Counted from the stretch's first letter, positions 46,148-54,827 are shown. The stretch: DNA of 64,000 nucleotides from JAJFFW01 sp038531315 (GCA_038531315.1 JBCBBT010000002.1:70792-134791), one strand, 5' to 3'. A program made the numbers and translations. Notes: generated by a model not told the origin, from the sequence alone.

Positions 46148-46162
46148 TTAACAAACTCTTAA
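46148..46162. promoter_or_regulatory. CtrA-type binding site TTAA-N7-TTAA
   Basis: TTAA-CAAACTC-TTAA followed by C, matching the consensus full site of the alphaproteobacterial cell-cycle regulator CtrA. It lies in an AT-rich intergenic block 266 bp before the cell wall hydrolase gene. Such a site is rare by chance in GC-rich DNA; no other perfect copy was noticed in intergenic parts of the window. Confidence 0.6.
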
Positions 46163-46372
46163 CAAGCGCGCTAAAGGTTTGCAGAAATCGTGTTGCGGCG
46201 CCATATTCGCAAGGCGAGGCTGGTCTGGCGCCAGCGACGACGGGCTTTTGCGCCAAATTCCAATGGCGCGCGGTCGTCGCTTACGATCTGGTAAGATTTA
46301 TGACTAAATGTCTTAGCGCGCGCCCGTCAATTTGGCGCTTTTTTTAACGAGCGGTTTGTCGCCGCATTTTGG

Positions 46373-46405
46373 AGCGCAGTTGCGGGCTCTTTAGCCCGCT
46401 GCGCT
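46373..46405 (+). promoter_or_regulatory. Leader hairpin before the cell wall hydrolase gene
   Basis: GCGGGCT-CTTT-AGCCCGC (perfect 7-bp stem) extended by AGCGCA/TGCGCT with a 3-nt bulge. It ends 22 bp before the ATG at 46428. No T-run follows; an RNA structure in the 5' leader that affects translation or stability is plausible. Confidence 0.5.
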
Positions 46406-46427
46406 TTCGAAACGAACGAGTGAGATC

Positions 46428-47252
46428 ATGCGTAAGCAAGGCGAACGTTCAGTTTTGAATCTGTCGAAAGACGCGCGCGCAGGCGGCGCGAACTGGCATG
46501 TGCGCAGTTTGCTGGCCGCCGCCGGCGTGGCGGTTTGCGTTTTCGGCGCCGCATTGTCGGCGACGACGTCGGCGAAAAGAGCCACTTACGAGCGGATCGT
46601 TGAGACTGAAGTCGCCACGCAAACAGCGCTCGTGACCGAGTATGCGGCCTACCTCACCGAAGAAGCGGCCAAGGCCCGCGCGGCGATTGCGCCGGCGCAA
46701 GGCGTAACGCTTGGCGCGCCGAGCCTGAAGCCGGTGACGCCCGCGAGCGCCGTTGCGACGCGCGGCGTTGCGCTCGACGATCTCGTTGGTTTTGATTTCA
46801 CGGCGCTCAATATGGCCGCGGTGAACGCCGAAGACCGCCGCTGTCTCGCGCAGGCGATCTACTATGAGGCGCGGTCTGAAAAACGCGTCGGCCAACTTGC
46901 GGTGGCGGACGTCGTATTGAACCGCGTCGATTCGAGCGTTTATCCGGACTCGATTTGCGGTGTCGTATTTCAGGGCTCTGAGCGCGTGACCGGGTGTCAG
47001 TTTTCGTTCACCTGCGACGGCTCCATGGACCGGCGCCTGAACAAACGCCTTTGGAAACGCGCCGATGATCTCGCTGGCGCGATCCTCGCCGGCGTCAGAG
47101 TGCCGGTGAGCCGGAACGCAACCCATTATCACGCAGATTATGTTAATCCTCCGTGGGCGGAGAAACTAACGCCGACGGCGGTTATCGGAACCCACAAGTT
47201 TTACAAGTTTCCGAACCGGCGTACTGCCGCTGCGGCGCCCGCCGAGATTTAA
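46428..47252 (+). CDS. SleB/CwlJ-type cell wall hydrolase
   Basis: A 274-residue envelope protein: basic N-terminus, one membrane helix (about residues 27-45, LLAAAGVAVCVFGAALSATT), a linker, and a C-terminal Hydrolase_2 (SleB) domain from residue 140: RRCLAQAIYYEARSE (catalytic Glu), QLAVADVVLNRVDSSVYPDS, QFSFTCDGSMDRRLNKRLWK and ATHYHADYVNPPWAEKL. The family cleaves peptidoglycan glycan strands. Cysteines in the domain (C at CGVVF, GCQF, TCDG) are typical. A CtrA-like site and a leader hairpin lie upstream, suggesting cell-cycle control of wall remodelling. Confidence 0.93.
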   Translation: MRKQGERSVLNLSKDARAGGANWHVRSLLAAAGVAVCVFGAALSATTSAKRATYERIVETEVATQTALVTEYAAYLTEEAAKARAAIAPAQGVTLGAPSLKPVTPASAVATRGVALDDLVGFDFTALNMAAVNAEDRRCLAQAIYYEARSEKRVGQLAVADVVLNRVDSSVYPDSICGVVFQGSERVTGCQFSFTCDGSMDRRLNKRLWKRADDLAGAILAGVRVPVSRNATHYHADYVNPPWAEKLTPTAVIGTHKFYKFPNRRTAAAAPAEI

Positions 47253-47306
47253 CGCCAATCTGACAGAGGCGCCTGGCGTCGTCGCATTCTTGCGGGCGCG
47301 CGCTGT

Positions 47307-48152
47307 TCAGTTTTTCGACCGTATAACGATGAAAATGCCGCCGAGGATGACAAGTCCGGCGATGGCGAGGCGCGCCGTGATTGGCTCGCCAATAACGCCG
47401 AGGCCGCCGATAGCGGCGATTACCGGCACGGCGAGTTGTACGACCGAGGCGCGCACTGCCGTCAATGCTCTGAGCGCACGGTACCAGATCACATAGCCGG
47501 CGCCCGACGCAATCGCCCCCGATGCGACCGCAAGGCAAACGCCTGCGAGCGATAAATGGGGTGTCCGCGTCACCGCAAACAGCGCCAGCGCCGCAAGCGA
47601 TGCGACAAGGAAGTTGGCCGCGGTTGATCGTTCCGGCGACGTCGCCGTCTTGCCGAGACTTGAATAGACGCCCCACGCAATGCCGGCGGCGCCCATCAGC
47701 GCGGCCCCGCCGAGCGGCGGCGCTGACAGTCCGGGCGCCAACAAATAGATCAGACCAGCGAAGGCAAGCGCGACGCCCGCAAGTTGACCGGGCCCCGGTC
47801 GCTCGCCTTGCGCGAAAGCGATCGCAAGCATTGTGAGTTGAACCGCGCCAAACAGGATCAAGGCGCCGGCGCCGGCGTTAACCGAAACATAGGACAGCGA
47901 AAAAGCGATGGCGTAGACAAACAGCGCCGCCGCCATCCGGCCGTCAAACGCCTTCGATAGTCCTTCATCGGAGGGTTTCCAGATCAGGAAGGGCGCGAGC
48001 GTCAACGCCCCGCTCACGAGCCGGATTTGCATAAAGCTGACCGCATCGATCAGGCCGTCCTTGAGCGCCAGCCGGCATAACACCGAGTTGGCGGCAAAAG
48101 CGACAAGCGCCAGGAGCGTGAGGGCGGCTGTTTGCCGCGCGTCAGGCCTCAT
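47307..48152 (-). CDS. EamA/DMT-family transporter
   Basis: A 281-residue inner-membrane protein with ten predicted helices in two EamA repeats (for example LTLLALVAFAANSVLCRLAL, GALILFGAVQLTMLAIAF, and in the second half GAALMGAAGIAWGVYSSLGK). DMT transporters of this type export metabolites or drugs; its place as the last gene of the NAD operon suggests a pyridine- or amino-acid-related substrate, which is inference. The start at 48152 overlaps the nadC stop region by 11 bp. Confidence 0.87.
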   Translation of the reverse strand: MRPDARQTAALTLLALVAFAANSVLCRLALKDGLIDAVSFMQIRLVSGALTLAPFLIWKPSDEGLSKAFDGRMAAALFVYAIAFSLSYVSVNAGAGALILFGAVQLTMLAIAFAQGERPGPGQLAGVALAFAGLIYLLAPGLSAPPLGGAALMGAAGIAWGVYSSLGKTATSPERSTAANFLVASLAALALFAVTRTPHLSLAGVCLAVASGAIASGAGYVIWYRALRALTAVRASVVQLAVPVIAAIGGLGVIGEPITARLAIAGLVILGGIFIVIRSKN

Positions 48153-49002
48153 CGAGGCCGAGGTCAAGCACCGGTGCGGAATGCGTAATCCAGCCGGATG
48201 AAATGACGTCAATGCCGGTTTGCGCAACCGCACGCACGGTTTTGGCGGTGATATTGCCGGAGGCTTCCAGAATAGCGGCGCCCTTCGTCAAGGCGACTGC
48301 GGTCCTGAGGTCCTCCGTAGACATATTGTCGAGAAGAATAATATCCGCACCATGGCGCAACACCGTTTCGAGTTGCGCGAGCGTGTCGACTTCGATCTCG
48401 ATTTTGACAGTGTGGCCGACATGAGCTTTGGCCGCGGCAAGGGCCTTTTCGGCGCCGCCCGAAGCGGCGATGTGATTGTCCTTGATCATCACCGCGTCAT
48501 AGAGGCCGAACCGATGATTGGCGCCGCCGCCGCACGCAACTGCATGTTTTTCAAAGGCGCGCAGGCCCGGCGTGGTCTTCCGTGTGCAGGCGATTTTAAC
48601 GCCCGTATCGGCGACCGCGTCGACAAGGGCGGCCGTCGCTGTGGCGACGCCCGATAAGTGACCGAGATAATTGAGCGCGACCCGCTCACCGGTCAAAATG
48701 CCGAGCGCCGGACCTTCAACCCGCAGGACCGTCTCGCCCTTGGCGACGCGTGCGCCATCGGCGGCCATCGTCTCCGCACGGATCGCTGGGTGGGCAAGCG
48801 AAAAAGCGGCCACAGCGGCGTCAACGCCGGCGATCACACCGTCCGCTCTCGCCTTGATTACGCCGCTGAAGACGCGGTCGGCAGGGATGCAAGCGGCGGT
48901 CGTCAGGTCGCCGGCGTCGCCAAGGTCCTCTGCGAGCGCGGCGGCGACATGGTCCCGCACAAAGCGGTCTGGCAATGGGAAGGGGCGCGGCGGATTTGTC
49001 AT
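48142..49002 (-). CDS. nadC: Nicotinate-nucleotide pyrophosphorylase (quinolinate phosphoribosyltransferase)
   Basis: A 286-residue enzyme converting quinolinate and PRPP to nicotinate mononucleotide, the third step of de novo NAD synthesis. DRFVRDHVAAALAEDLGDAG, ERVALNYLGHLSGVATATAA, ACTRKTTPGLRAFEKHAVAC, GGGANHRFGLYDAVMIKDNH and VEVDTLAQLETVLRHGADII carry the PRPP- and quinolinate-binding residues. Normal length. It overlaps nadB by 4 bp upstream and the DMT gene downstream. Confidence 0.97.
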   Translation of the reverse strand: MTNPPRPFPLPDRFVRDHVAAALAEDLGDAGDLTTAACIPADRVFSGVIKARADGVIAGVDAAVAAFSLAHPAIRAETMAADGARVAKGETVLRVEGPALGILTGERVALNYLGHLSGVATATAALVDAVADTGVKIACTRKTTPGLRAFEKHAVACGGGANHRFGLYDAVMIKDNHIAASGGAEKALAAAKAHVGHTVKIEIEVDTLAQLETVLRHGADIILLDNMSTEDLRTAVALTKGAAILEASGNITAKTVRAVAQTGIDVISSGWITHSAPVLDLGLDEA

Positions 49003-50633
49003 GGATGGTCCTGTTGCTGGCGGTCCTGCATCTGGCGTTCGTTTATTGTCTGCGGCGGTTCAATCTGCGCCAACGGTGCGAATGCAACATTGGTTTCACC
49101 CTTGCGATAGGTGATGTGCGAATGGGCTGGCGTCGTCATTTCCGGAAAGTCTGAGCGAAAATGGCCGCCGCGGCTTTCGCGGCGCGCCGCTGCGCCTTCG
49201 ACAATGATGCGGGCCGTGATGAGGGCGCTTTTCAGGCCGCTGGTCATGGTCTTCTCGCGCTGTTCAAGCGCATCGATCATATTACGGACATTTTCAAGGC
49301 CTGCGCGTGAGCGCAATAACGCCGCGCCGCGCGACATCGCTGTGCGCAAGGCGGCTATGTCATCCGCCGGCGGCGGGCTCGGCGGTAAGGCGAGCCGGTC
49401 TTCCGGCGCTGCTGGCGCGGCGGCGATTTCAACGGCCGTATCGCGCATCAGATCGGCGGCGCGCGCTCCGAAAACGACGGCTTCCAGAAGCGAGTTCGAC
49501 GCCAGGCGATTAGCGCCGTGAACGCCTGTCGAGGCCGCCTCGCCAATGACCCAAAGCCCCGCATCATAATCGCCATTAACGCAGGCGCGCCCGTCAATGT
49601 CGGTCATCACGCCGCCCATGTGATAGTGACACGCCGGCGCAATCGGGATCATGTCCTTGCGCGGATCGATGCCGGCGTGTTGGCATGAGGCAAAGACGGT
49701 CGGATAGGCTTCGGGGAAGGCGGCGCCGACAGCATCGCGCGCGTCCAGAAAGGCGCCGCGGCCCGCCGTCAACTCGCCTTCAACAGCCCGCGCAACGATG
49801 TCGCGCGGGGCCAGCTCGCCAAGCGGATGAATGTCGCCCATGAACCGGCGCCCGTCGTCATTGACAAGCAGAGCGCCGTCGCCGCGCAGCGCTTCGGTGG
49901 CGAGCGGCGCGGGGTCGATGCCGACATTCAGAGCGGTCGGGTGGAACTGGACGAATTCGGGGTCGCGAATAATCGCGCCGGCGCGCGCGGCGAAAGCGAG
50001 GCCGTGCCCTTGCGCGCGCACGGGATTGGTCGTCACCGCATAGAGCCCGCCGAGCCCCCCCGTGGCGAGCACGGTTTGCCCCGCCGGCATGAAAAACCGT
50101 TCCTGTTTTTCAACATCATAGGCAAGGGCGCCGGCGACCTTTCCTTCTCTGGTCAACAAGTCTTCGATAACAATCCGTTCAAGGATCGTGATGTGGTCGG
50201 CGGCGCGCGCGGCTTCCGCCAACGCTTCCATGATAGCGGCGCCCGCCTGATCGCCGGTCGCATGGACGACGCGATCAACACTGTGCGCCGCCTCACGGCC
50301 GACTTTCAAAGACCCGTTCGCGGCGCGGTCAAACGGCACGCCGTAGCCTAAAAGGTCCTCAATCCGCGCCGGGCCTTCTTCGGTGAGAACCCGGGCGGCG
50401 GCCGCCTCCACCAGACCGGCCCCGGCTTTGAGCGTGTCATCGAAGTGCAGCGCCGGCGTATCGTCCGCGCCGACAGCGGCGGCGATGCCGCCCTGCGCCC
50501 AAGGCGTTGAGCCGCCGCGTCCGAGACGGCGCGCCGTGACGACGGTGACCGGCCGCGGGCTCAGCTTGAGCGCGGTAAAAAGGCCGGCGACGCCGGCCCC
50601 GATGATCAGAATTTCTGACTCGGCGCGGCGCAC
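48999..50633 (-). CDS. nadB: L-aspartate oxidase
   Basis: A 544-residue FAD enzyme that oxidises L-aspartate to iminoaspartate, the first step of de novo NAD synthesis. It starts with GTG directly after the TAA of the NTF2-like gene. The FAD fold opens ILIIGAGVAGLFTALKL; GRGGSTPWAQGGIAAAVG, TGGLGGLYAVTTNPVRAQGH, GDGALLVNDDGRRFMGDIHP and WVIGEAASTGVHGANRLASN are the family blocks, including the active-site Arg region. Complete and of usual length. Confidence 0.97.
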   Translation of the reverse strand: MRRAESEILIIGAGVAGLFTALKLSPRPVTVVTARRLGRGGSTPWAQGGIAAAVGADDTPALHFDDTLKAGAGLVEAAAARVLTEEGPARIEDLLGYGVPFDRAANGSLKVGREAAHSVDRVVHATGDQAGAAIMEALAEAARAADHITILERIVIEDLLTREGKVAGALAYDVEKQERFFMPAGQTVLATGGLGGLYAVTTNPVRAQGHGLAFAARAGAIIRDPEFVQFHPTALNVGIDPAPLATEALRGDGALLVNDDGRRFMGDIHPLGELAPRDIVARAVEGELTAGRGAFLDARDAVGAAFPEAYPTVFASCQHAGIDPRKDMIPIAPACHYHMGGVMTDIDGRACVNGDYDAGLWVIGEAASTGVHGANRLASNSLLEAVVFGARAADLMRDTAVEIAAAPAAPEDRLALPPSPPPADDIAALRTAMSRGAALLRSRAGLENVRNMIDALEQREKTMTSGLKSALITARIIVEGAAARRESRGGHFRSDFPEMTTPAHSHITYRKGETNVAFAPLAQIEPPQTINERQMQDRQQQDHP

Positions 50634-51134
50634 TTATTTTTCAGCCGGGTAATACCAGACGCGGCGGATCTTGTCGGCGTTGAGTTCATAGACTGCAAAT
50701 GCAGCTTGTGAGGTCTCTTTTCCGTCTACGGCATAATAGGCCCGCTCCAGGGTGGTCACGAACCGGCCATGCGAGGTCAGGATCGCAACCGCACTCCGCG
50801 GCGGCGCGCTCGCGTTTACATAATCGCTCATGACCGCGCGCAAATTGTCGGCGCCGTTAGCGGCGACGGTCACGTTTTCGCCTTTGACATCAAGCCAGAC
50901 GATGTCGCGCGCTGCGACCGCGAGCATGGCGTCGAGGTCGCCCTCATTGTAGGCGTTCGCGAAGGCGCGCACCGCTTCCTCCGCTGCAACGTTGCGCGTC
51001 GCCAGCGGTTGCAATCCGAGATTGGGCTGCACGGGGTGAACGCCGGAAACGCAGGCCGCTGATGCGCTAAAGACGGCGCCGATCAGCGCCGCCTTGAGAC
51101 CGATTTTCACTGCAGATCCTGTTCGCCTCATCAC
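50634..51134 (-). CDS. NTF2-like (SnoaL-fold) lipoprotein inside the nad operon
   Basis: A 166-residue exported protein with a lipoprotein-like signal (SASAAC, Cys27). The mature part has the NTF2/SnoaL cone fold pattern: a long helix (AAEEAVRAFANAYNEGDLDA), MLAVAARDIVWLDVKGENVT and strands ending AAFAVYELNADKIRRVWYYP. Many members are small-molecule binding or enzymatic but this one has no visible catalytic signature. It overlaps nadA by 4 bp (ATGA) and its TAA abuts the nadB GTG, so it is fully integrated in the NAD operon although it is placed outside the cytoplasm. Why is unknown. Confidence 0.78.
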   Translation of the reverse strand: MMRRTGSAVKIGLKAALIGAVFSASAACVSGVHPVQPNLGLQPLATRNVAAEEAVRAFANAYNEGDLDAMLAVAARDIVWLDVKGENVTVAANGADNLRAVMSDYVNASAPPRSAVAILTSHGRFVTTLERAYYAVDGKETSQAAFAVYELNADKIRRVWYYPAEK

Positions 51135-52270
51135 GCCCGCGCTTCGATCGCCATCACCTCCGGCGCATGCGTGTGATTATACATCGATTGCCGGGTGAGG
51201 GGCAGGGCGACCATCCGTTCGACAGCGCGCCGCGCTTTTTCTGCAATCGCCGGATCGACGGTCACTTCGTGCTCGCCGGTGATCAGCGCATTGAGAATTG
51301 CTTTGAGCGATATGCGCTTCATGTGCGGGCACAGATTGCACGGGCGCACAAAATTCACAGCCGGATTTTCAAGCGCCACATTGTCTGACATTGAACACTC
51401 AGTGATCAGGACAACGTTTTTGGGTTGATTGTCGCGCACATAATTGCTCATGCCGCTGGTCGAGCCCGCAAAGTCAGCTTCGGCGAGAACGTCCGGTGGA
51501 CACTCCGGGTGGGCGAGCACAATGACGCCGGGATTGCCTTCGCGCAGTTCGCGAATGTCGTCGGCGGTGAACTGCTCATGGACTTCGCAAGCCCCCGCCC
51601 AGGTGACGATCTTGATCTTTGTCATGGCGGCGACGTTTTTCGCCAAATACTGATCCGGGATCAAAATCACGGTATCGGAATTCCACTCCCGGGCTGCATA
51701 TTCAACGACCTCAACAGCGTTGGAGGACGTGCAGCAAATATCGGTTTCTGCTTTGACGTCGGCAGTTGTGTTCACATAGGTGACAACCGGAGCGCCGGGA
51801 TATTTTTCTTTCAGCAGCCTGACATCGGCGCCGGTGATCGACGACGCAAGCGAGCAACCGGCGCGCATGTCGGGGATCAGAACGGTTTTTTCAGGCGACA
51901 GAATTTTCGATGTTTCCGCCATAAAATGAACGCCGGCCTGGATGATAATGTCCGCATCTGTATTGGCCGCTTCCTTGGCGAGCTGGAGGCTGTCTCCGGC
52001 AAAATCGCCAACGCAGTGGAAGATCTCCGGGGTCATGTAGTTGTGCGCGAGAATGACCGCGTTTTTTTGTTTCTTAAGATCATTGATTGCCGCGATGTAT
52101 GGCGCGTGGAGCGCCCACTCGACCGGCGAAATGATCGACTTGACGCGCTCATAGAGATGATCGGTCTTGCGTTTGACGGCGTGCGAATAAGTGAGGTCCA
52201 GATCATCGATTGAAGCGGGTTCGGGGCGCTCCAGAACATCGATCTCCGGTTCATTCCCAAATGCAGGCAT
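51131..52270 (-). CDS. nadA: Quinolinate synthase
   Basis: A 379-residue 4Fe-4S enzyme condensing iminoaspartate with dihydroxyacetone phosphate to quinolinate. Cluster cysteines are in DICCTSSNAVEVVEYAA, AHPECPPDVLAEADFAGST and RPCNLCPHMKRISL; other blocks are AVILAHNYMTPEIFHCVGDF and AETSKILSPEKTVLIPDMRA. It has the N-terminal extension of about 55 residues seen in alphaproteobacteria. A strong AGGAGG ribosome binding site precedes the ATG. First gene of nadA-NTF2-nadB-nadC-DMT, preceded by a palindromic candidate operator at 52341-52357. Confidence 0.97.
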   Translation of the reverse strand: MPAFGNEPEIDVLERPEPASIDDLDLTYSHAVKRKTDHLYERVKSIISPVEWALHAPYIAAINDLKKQKNAVILAHNYMTPEIFHCVGDFAGDSLQLAKEAANTDADIIIQAGVHFMAETSKILSPEKTVLIPDMRAGCSLASSITGADVRLLKEKYPGAPVVTYVNTTADVKAETDICCTSSNAVEVVEYAAREWNSDTVILIPDQYLAKNVAAMTKIKIVTWAGACEVHEQFTADDIRELREGNPGVIVLAHPECPPDVLAEADFAGSTSGMSNYVRDNQPKNVVLITECSMSDNVALENPAVNFVRPCNLCPHMKRISLKAILNALITGEHEVTVDPAIAEKARRAVERMVALPLTRQSMYNHTHAPEVMAIEARA

Positions 52271-52340
52271 TGCGCGCCTCCTCTCAAGTCGTGTCGCCCG
52301 GCGCCATGTTTTTATGCGTCAGGCGGTGAGCAGCGGTAAA

Positions 52341-52357
52341 ATGCTCATTCAGAGCAT
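52341..52357. promoter_or_regulatory. Palindrome upstream of nadA, candidate NadQ operator
   Basis: ATGCTC-ATTCA-GAGCAT, two perfect 6-bp arms with a 5-bp spacer, 71 bp upstream of the nadA start and between nadA and the regulator gene nadQ. The adjacent TATATA (52357-52362) could be the -10 box of the nad operon on the minus strand, which the palindrome would overlap. That the site binds NadQ is inference from position. Confidence 0.55.
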
Positions 52358-52471
52358 ATATAGGGCCTAAAAAAGCGCCCACAAGGGCTGAGCGGGAAAA
52401 CTAGCGTTAATTCGCGCCCCGTCAACTGGCTTTCGCCGTGCGTGTGATGATGCGCACGTCTTTGTTGTCGA

Positions 52472-53500
52472 CTAAGGGCGCGCTGATTTTGCCGTCATTG
52501 CCGCCGTAGCGGCAAAGTAAGCCGGTGAGGATTTAAGGCGCGGTATCGCCAGTCCATCGGCGACGCGGCCTCTGCGCACCCTGTCGGACACTTTGAATAG
52601 CGCCGCGGGCCGGCCGCTCGCCTGCTTGTCCGTATCGGTTGTTCTCTCAACAAAGCCGCCGCCGTCGACGCTGCGCCGGAAGTTCTGCTTGTGAATCTCG
52701 TAGCCGATGATCGCCTCAACGGCCTTTTGGAGCGCCAGCAACGTAAAGCGCGGCCGCAGGAGACGGAAAATGATCGGGCGATATTTCAATTTGCCGCGCA
52801 AGCGACCGATGGCGGTTGCAAGAATGCGCCGATGGTCCGACGCCATCGACAGGCCGAGGCGGCCGTCGGCTTCTGGCGCCGCTTCGCCGCGATCGCGCGC
52901 AGCTTCCGCAATCAGACCCGCTTCATACATCAGCTCGTAGCGGTCAAGCGCGCGTTCTTCTTCCCAGTCTTCGCCGCCGCCGCCAAAGAACAAACGGATG
53001 CGCGCCCGCCGGCTGGCGGCGACTGGCGCGTCGAGGGCCGCCGCCGCCCACTTTTCGAGGCGTGGCAGGATGACATCGGATAGCGCCGCCGGCTCTCCGC
53101 GCCGCCAATCCTCCCACGGAAAGAAATCGTACCAATCCCTCCACTGAGCATTATCGCTGTCAACCGCCGCCGCCTCGGGCGCTAACGCCAGATAACCGAC
53201 CGAAATGACCCGCTCGCCAGGACCGCGGCCGGAAAACGCCGCTGCCGGCGCTTCGCGACCAAGATCGCCAAATGTATAGAGCTGCTCGACATAGCCGAGC
53301 GAAATCGCCGTTTGTCGCTCAACCCATTCACGCAATCCGATTTCGAATGTCCGGTGTGTCGCGGGATCAAAAGGACCGTAGGGCAGCGACAAGGCGCCGT
53401 CCGGTTCCCGCACGCATAAAACCTTCGGCCGACCGTCTTCAACGACCGCCAGGACGGCGTTCAATCCGATTGCGACGTTCGATATGGCTGCGGTGTCCAT
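52472..53500 (-). CDS. nadQ: NadQ-type NAD regulator (Nudix-like domain plus winged helix)
   Basis: A 342-residue regulator. The N-terminal part (residues 1-150) has a Nudix-like ligand-binding domain: IGLNAVLAVVEDGRPKVLCV, LREWVERQTAISLGYVEQLY and GERVISVGYLALAPEAAAVD; the catalytic Nudix box is not intact, as expected for regulators of the NrtR/NadQ group. The C-terminal part (residues 220-330) looks like a winged helix: HRRILATAIGRLRGKLKYRP, LQKAVEAIIGYEIHKQNFRR. In alphaproteobacteria such proteins repress NAD-synthesis genes, and nadABC lie directly downstream on the same strand. Not part of the nad operon itself because of the 201-bp gap with its own palindrome. Confidence 0.85.
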   Translation of the reverse strand: MDTAAISNVAIGLNAVLAVVEDGRPKVLCVREPDGALSLPYGPFDPATHRTFEIGLREWVERQTAISLGYVEQLYTFGDLGREAPAAAFSGRGPGERVISVGYLALAPEAAAVDSDNAQWRDWYDFFPWEDWRRGEPAALSDVILPRLEKWAAAALDAPVAASRRARIRLFFGGGGEDWEEERALDRYELMYEAGLIAEAARDRGEAAPEADGRLGLSMASDHRRILATAIGRLRGKLKYRPIIFRLLRPRFTLLALQKAVEAIIGYEIHKQNFRRSVDGGGFVERTTDTDKQASGRPAALFKVSDRVRRGRVADGLAIPRLKSSPAYFAATAAMTAKSARP

Positions 53501-53572
53501 AGGGCATGGCTTAACCGCTTCCTGCGCGAATACAAAATTGAGTGAGACAAATGAGCCGGTGCGGGACCCGCG

Positions 53573-54100
53573 TCAGGAGAGGGCGGCTTCGCTTGTCGTC
53601 GCAAAATCAAGCGTTGAAATCGGCGCTGCAACCTGCGCGCAGGGCAGGCAAAGTTCTTCAATCGCATCCTGCATGCGTCCGTCGCGGCCAAGCATATCGT
53701 CCGCATAGGCGATGATCAGCGGGCAGGGATCAGCGTGAGGCGCCGCTTCGCGCAGCCGTTGCGCCAGTTCGGATTCGGGTATCTCAGGCTGCAGGATGCA
53801 CATGATGATAAAGGCAGCCGCGGTCGACCTTGAGACCCCATGATAGCAATGCACGAGGATATGTCCGTCGCGTTCCCAGTTGCCCGCAAAGTCTATGATT
53901 GACGCAGCGCGCCGCCTCGCCGCTTCGCTAATGGTTTTTGCGCAGGCGTCACGCTCCACATACAAACGCAAATGATGGTCCGCCCCCAATGCGCTAAACA
54001 CGGGCATAGGCTCATCTTCGGACAGGAGCGAGATGACCCGACAGGGGCCAAATCGCGCGAAGGCTTCCGTCGCGTGCTCGAGGGAACTCAAAATCAACAT
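53573..54100 (-). CDS. Tyrosine/dual-specificity phosphatase-like protein
   Basis: A 175-residue cytoplasmic protein with the phosphatase P-loop HCYHGVSRS: Cys85 and Arg91 fit the CX5R signature, followed by Ser. The fold pattern (HATEAFARFGPCRVISLLSE, FAGNWERDGHILVHCYHG, STAAAFIIMCI) resembles dual-specificity phosphatases of the DSP/PTP superfamily; the general-acid loop Asp is not obvious. Alphaproteobacteria have many such proteins of unknown target. Same strand as nadQ, 72 bp upstream of it; cotranscription is possible. Confidence 0.82.
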   Translation of the reverse strand: MLILSSLEHATEAFARFGPCRVISLLSEDEPMPVFSALGADHHLRLYVERDACAKTISEAARRRAASIIDFAGNWERDGHILVHCYHGVSRSTAAAFIIMCILQPEIPESELAQRLREAAPHADPCPLIIAYADDMLGRDGRMQDAIEELCLPCAQVAAPISTLDFATTSEAALS

Positions 54101-54194
54101 GGCCGTAATGTGCGCTGACAGCGTTAAAAATTAAAGGATTTCCAGCACACACAACCGTTAACTCGCGGGCTTGTTATCGAGGCGCGCCCTGCGG

Positions 54195-54827
54195 CTAAAA
54201 GGCGTCGATCAGCGCTTCAAAGCGTTCCAGATAGGTTTCTTGCGCTCTCGCGGTGGGCCAGAGCGCGATTTCGGTGGGCGCGACGCCGCGCGGAAAGCCG
54301 AATAATTTGCGGGCCTCGTCACTGTCGAAGCCGGCGAGTTGGACCGCTTCGAAATAGGCCGACGCCTGGTCCGCTTTCTTAATGGTTCTCTCCACCGTAT
54401 CGGGCAGCTCGGCGGGCAGCGAGAACCGAATGTGGATTGCGCGCTGCAGGCCGTGCTCGATCCGTTTGTACTCTCCGCCTAGCGCCGCCTTAAAGGGGCT
54501 GATCATGTCGCCGATCACATATTCGGGCGCATCGTGGAGGAGCGCGGCAAGACGCCATTTCGCCGGCCAGCCTGGTTTGATTTCGGTGCAAAAGCTCTCC
54601 ACTAGAACCGAGTGCTGCGCTACCGAAAATGGGCTTTCGCCGCGTGTCTGACCGTTCCAGCGAGCAACCCGTGCGAGGCCATGAGCGATATCTTCAATTT
54701 CGATATCGACGGGCGAGGGATCAAGCAAATCGAGGCGCCGCCCGGACAACATGCGTTGCCAGGCGCGGGGCGCAGTTTTCTTGTTCTTGGTCTTTGGCGA
54801 CGAGGGTGCGGCGGCGGCGGATCCCAT
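54195..54827 (-). CDS. HD-domain phosphohydrolase (YfbR-like), following efp
   Basis: A 210-residue HD-superfamily protein. Metal-binding residues are in SPFSVAQHSVLVES, LAALLHDAPEYVIGD (the HD pair) and IKKADQASAYFEAVQLAGFD. The layout resembles YfbR-type 5'-deoxynucleotidases and related HD hydrolases with nucleotide substrates; the exact activity is open. The first 30 residues are disordered and basic. The start at 54827 lies 1 bp after the efp stop, so the two genes are translated together; an upstream in-frame ATG at 54887 would overlap efp. Confidence 0.85.
   Translation of the reverse strand: MGSAAAAPSSPKTKNKKTAPRAWQRMLSGRRLDLLDPSPVDIEIEDIAHGLARVARWNGQTRGESPFSVAQHSVLVESFCTEIKPGWPAKWRLAALLHDAPEYVIGDMISPFKAALGGEYKRIEHGLQRAIHIRFSLPAELPDTVERTIKKADQASAYFEAVQLAGFDSDEARKLFGFPRGVAPTEIALWPTARAQETYLERFEALIDAF

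Larger units (their letters stand above)
45938..46427. other. Regulatory intergenic region before the cell wall hydrolase
   Basis: About 490 bp without a gene between ppdK and the SleB-type hydrolase. It contains a perfect TTAA-N7-TTAA motif (46148-46162), an AT-rich block (46100-46170) unlike the surrounding GC-rich DNA, and a strong hairpin (46373-46405) just before the hydrolase start. Confidence 0.5.
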
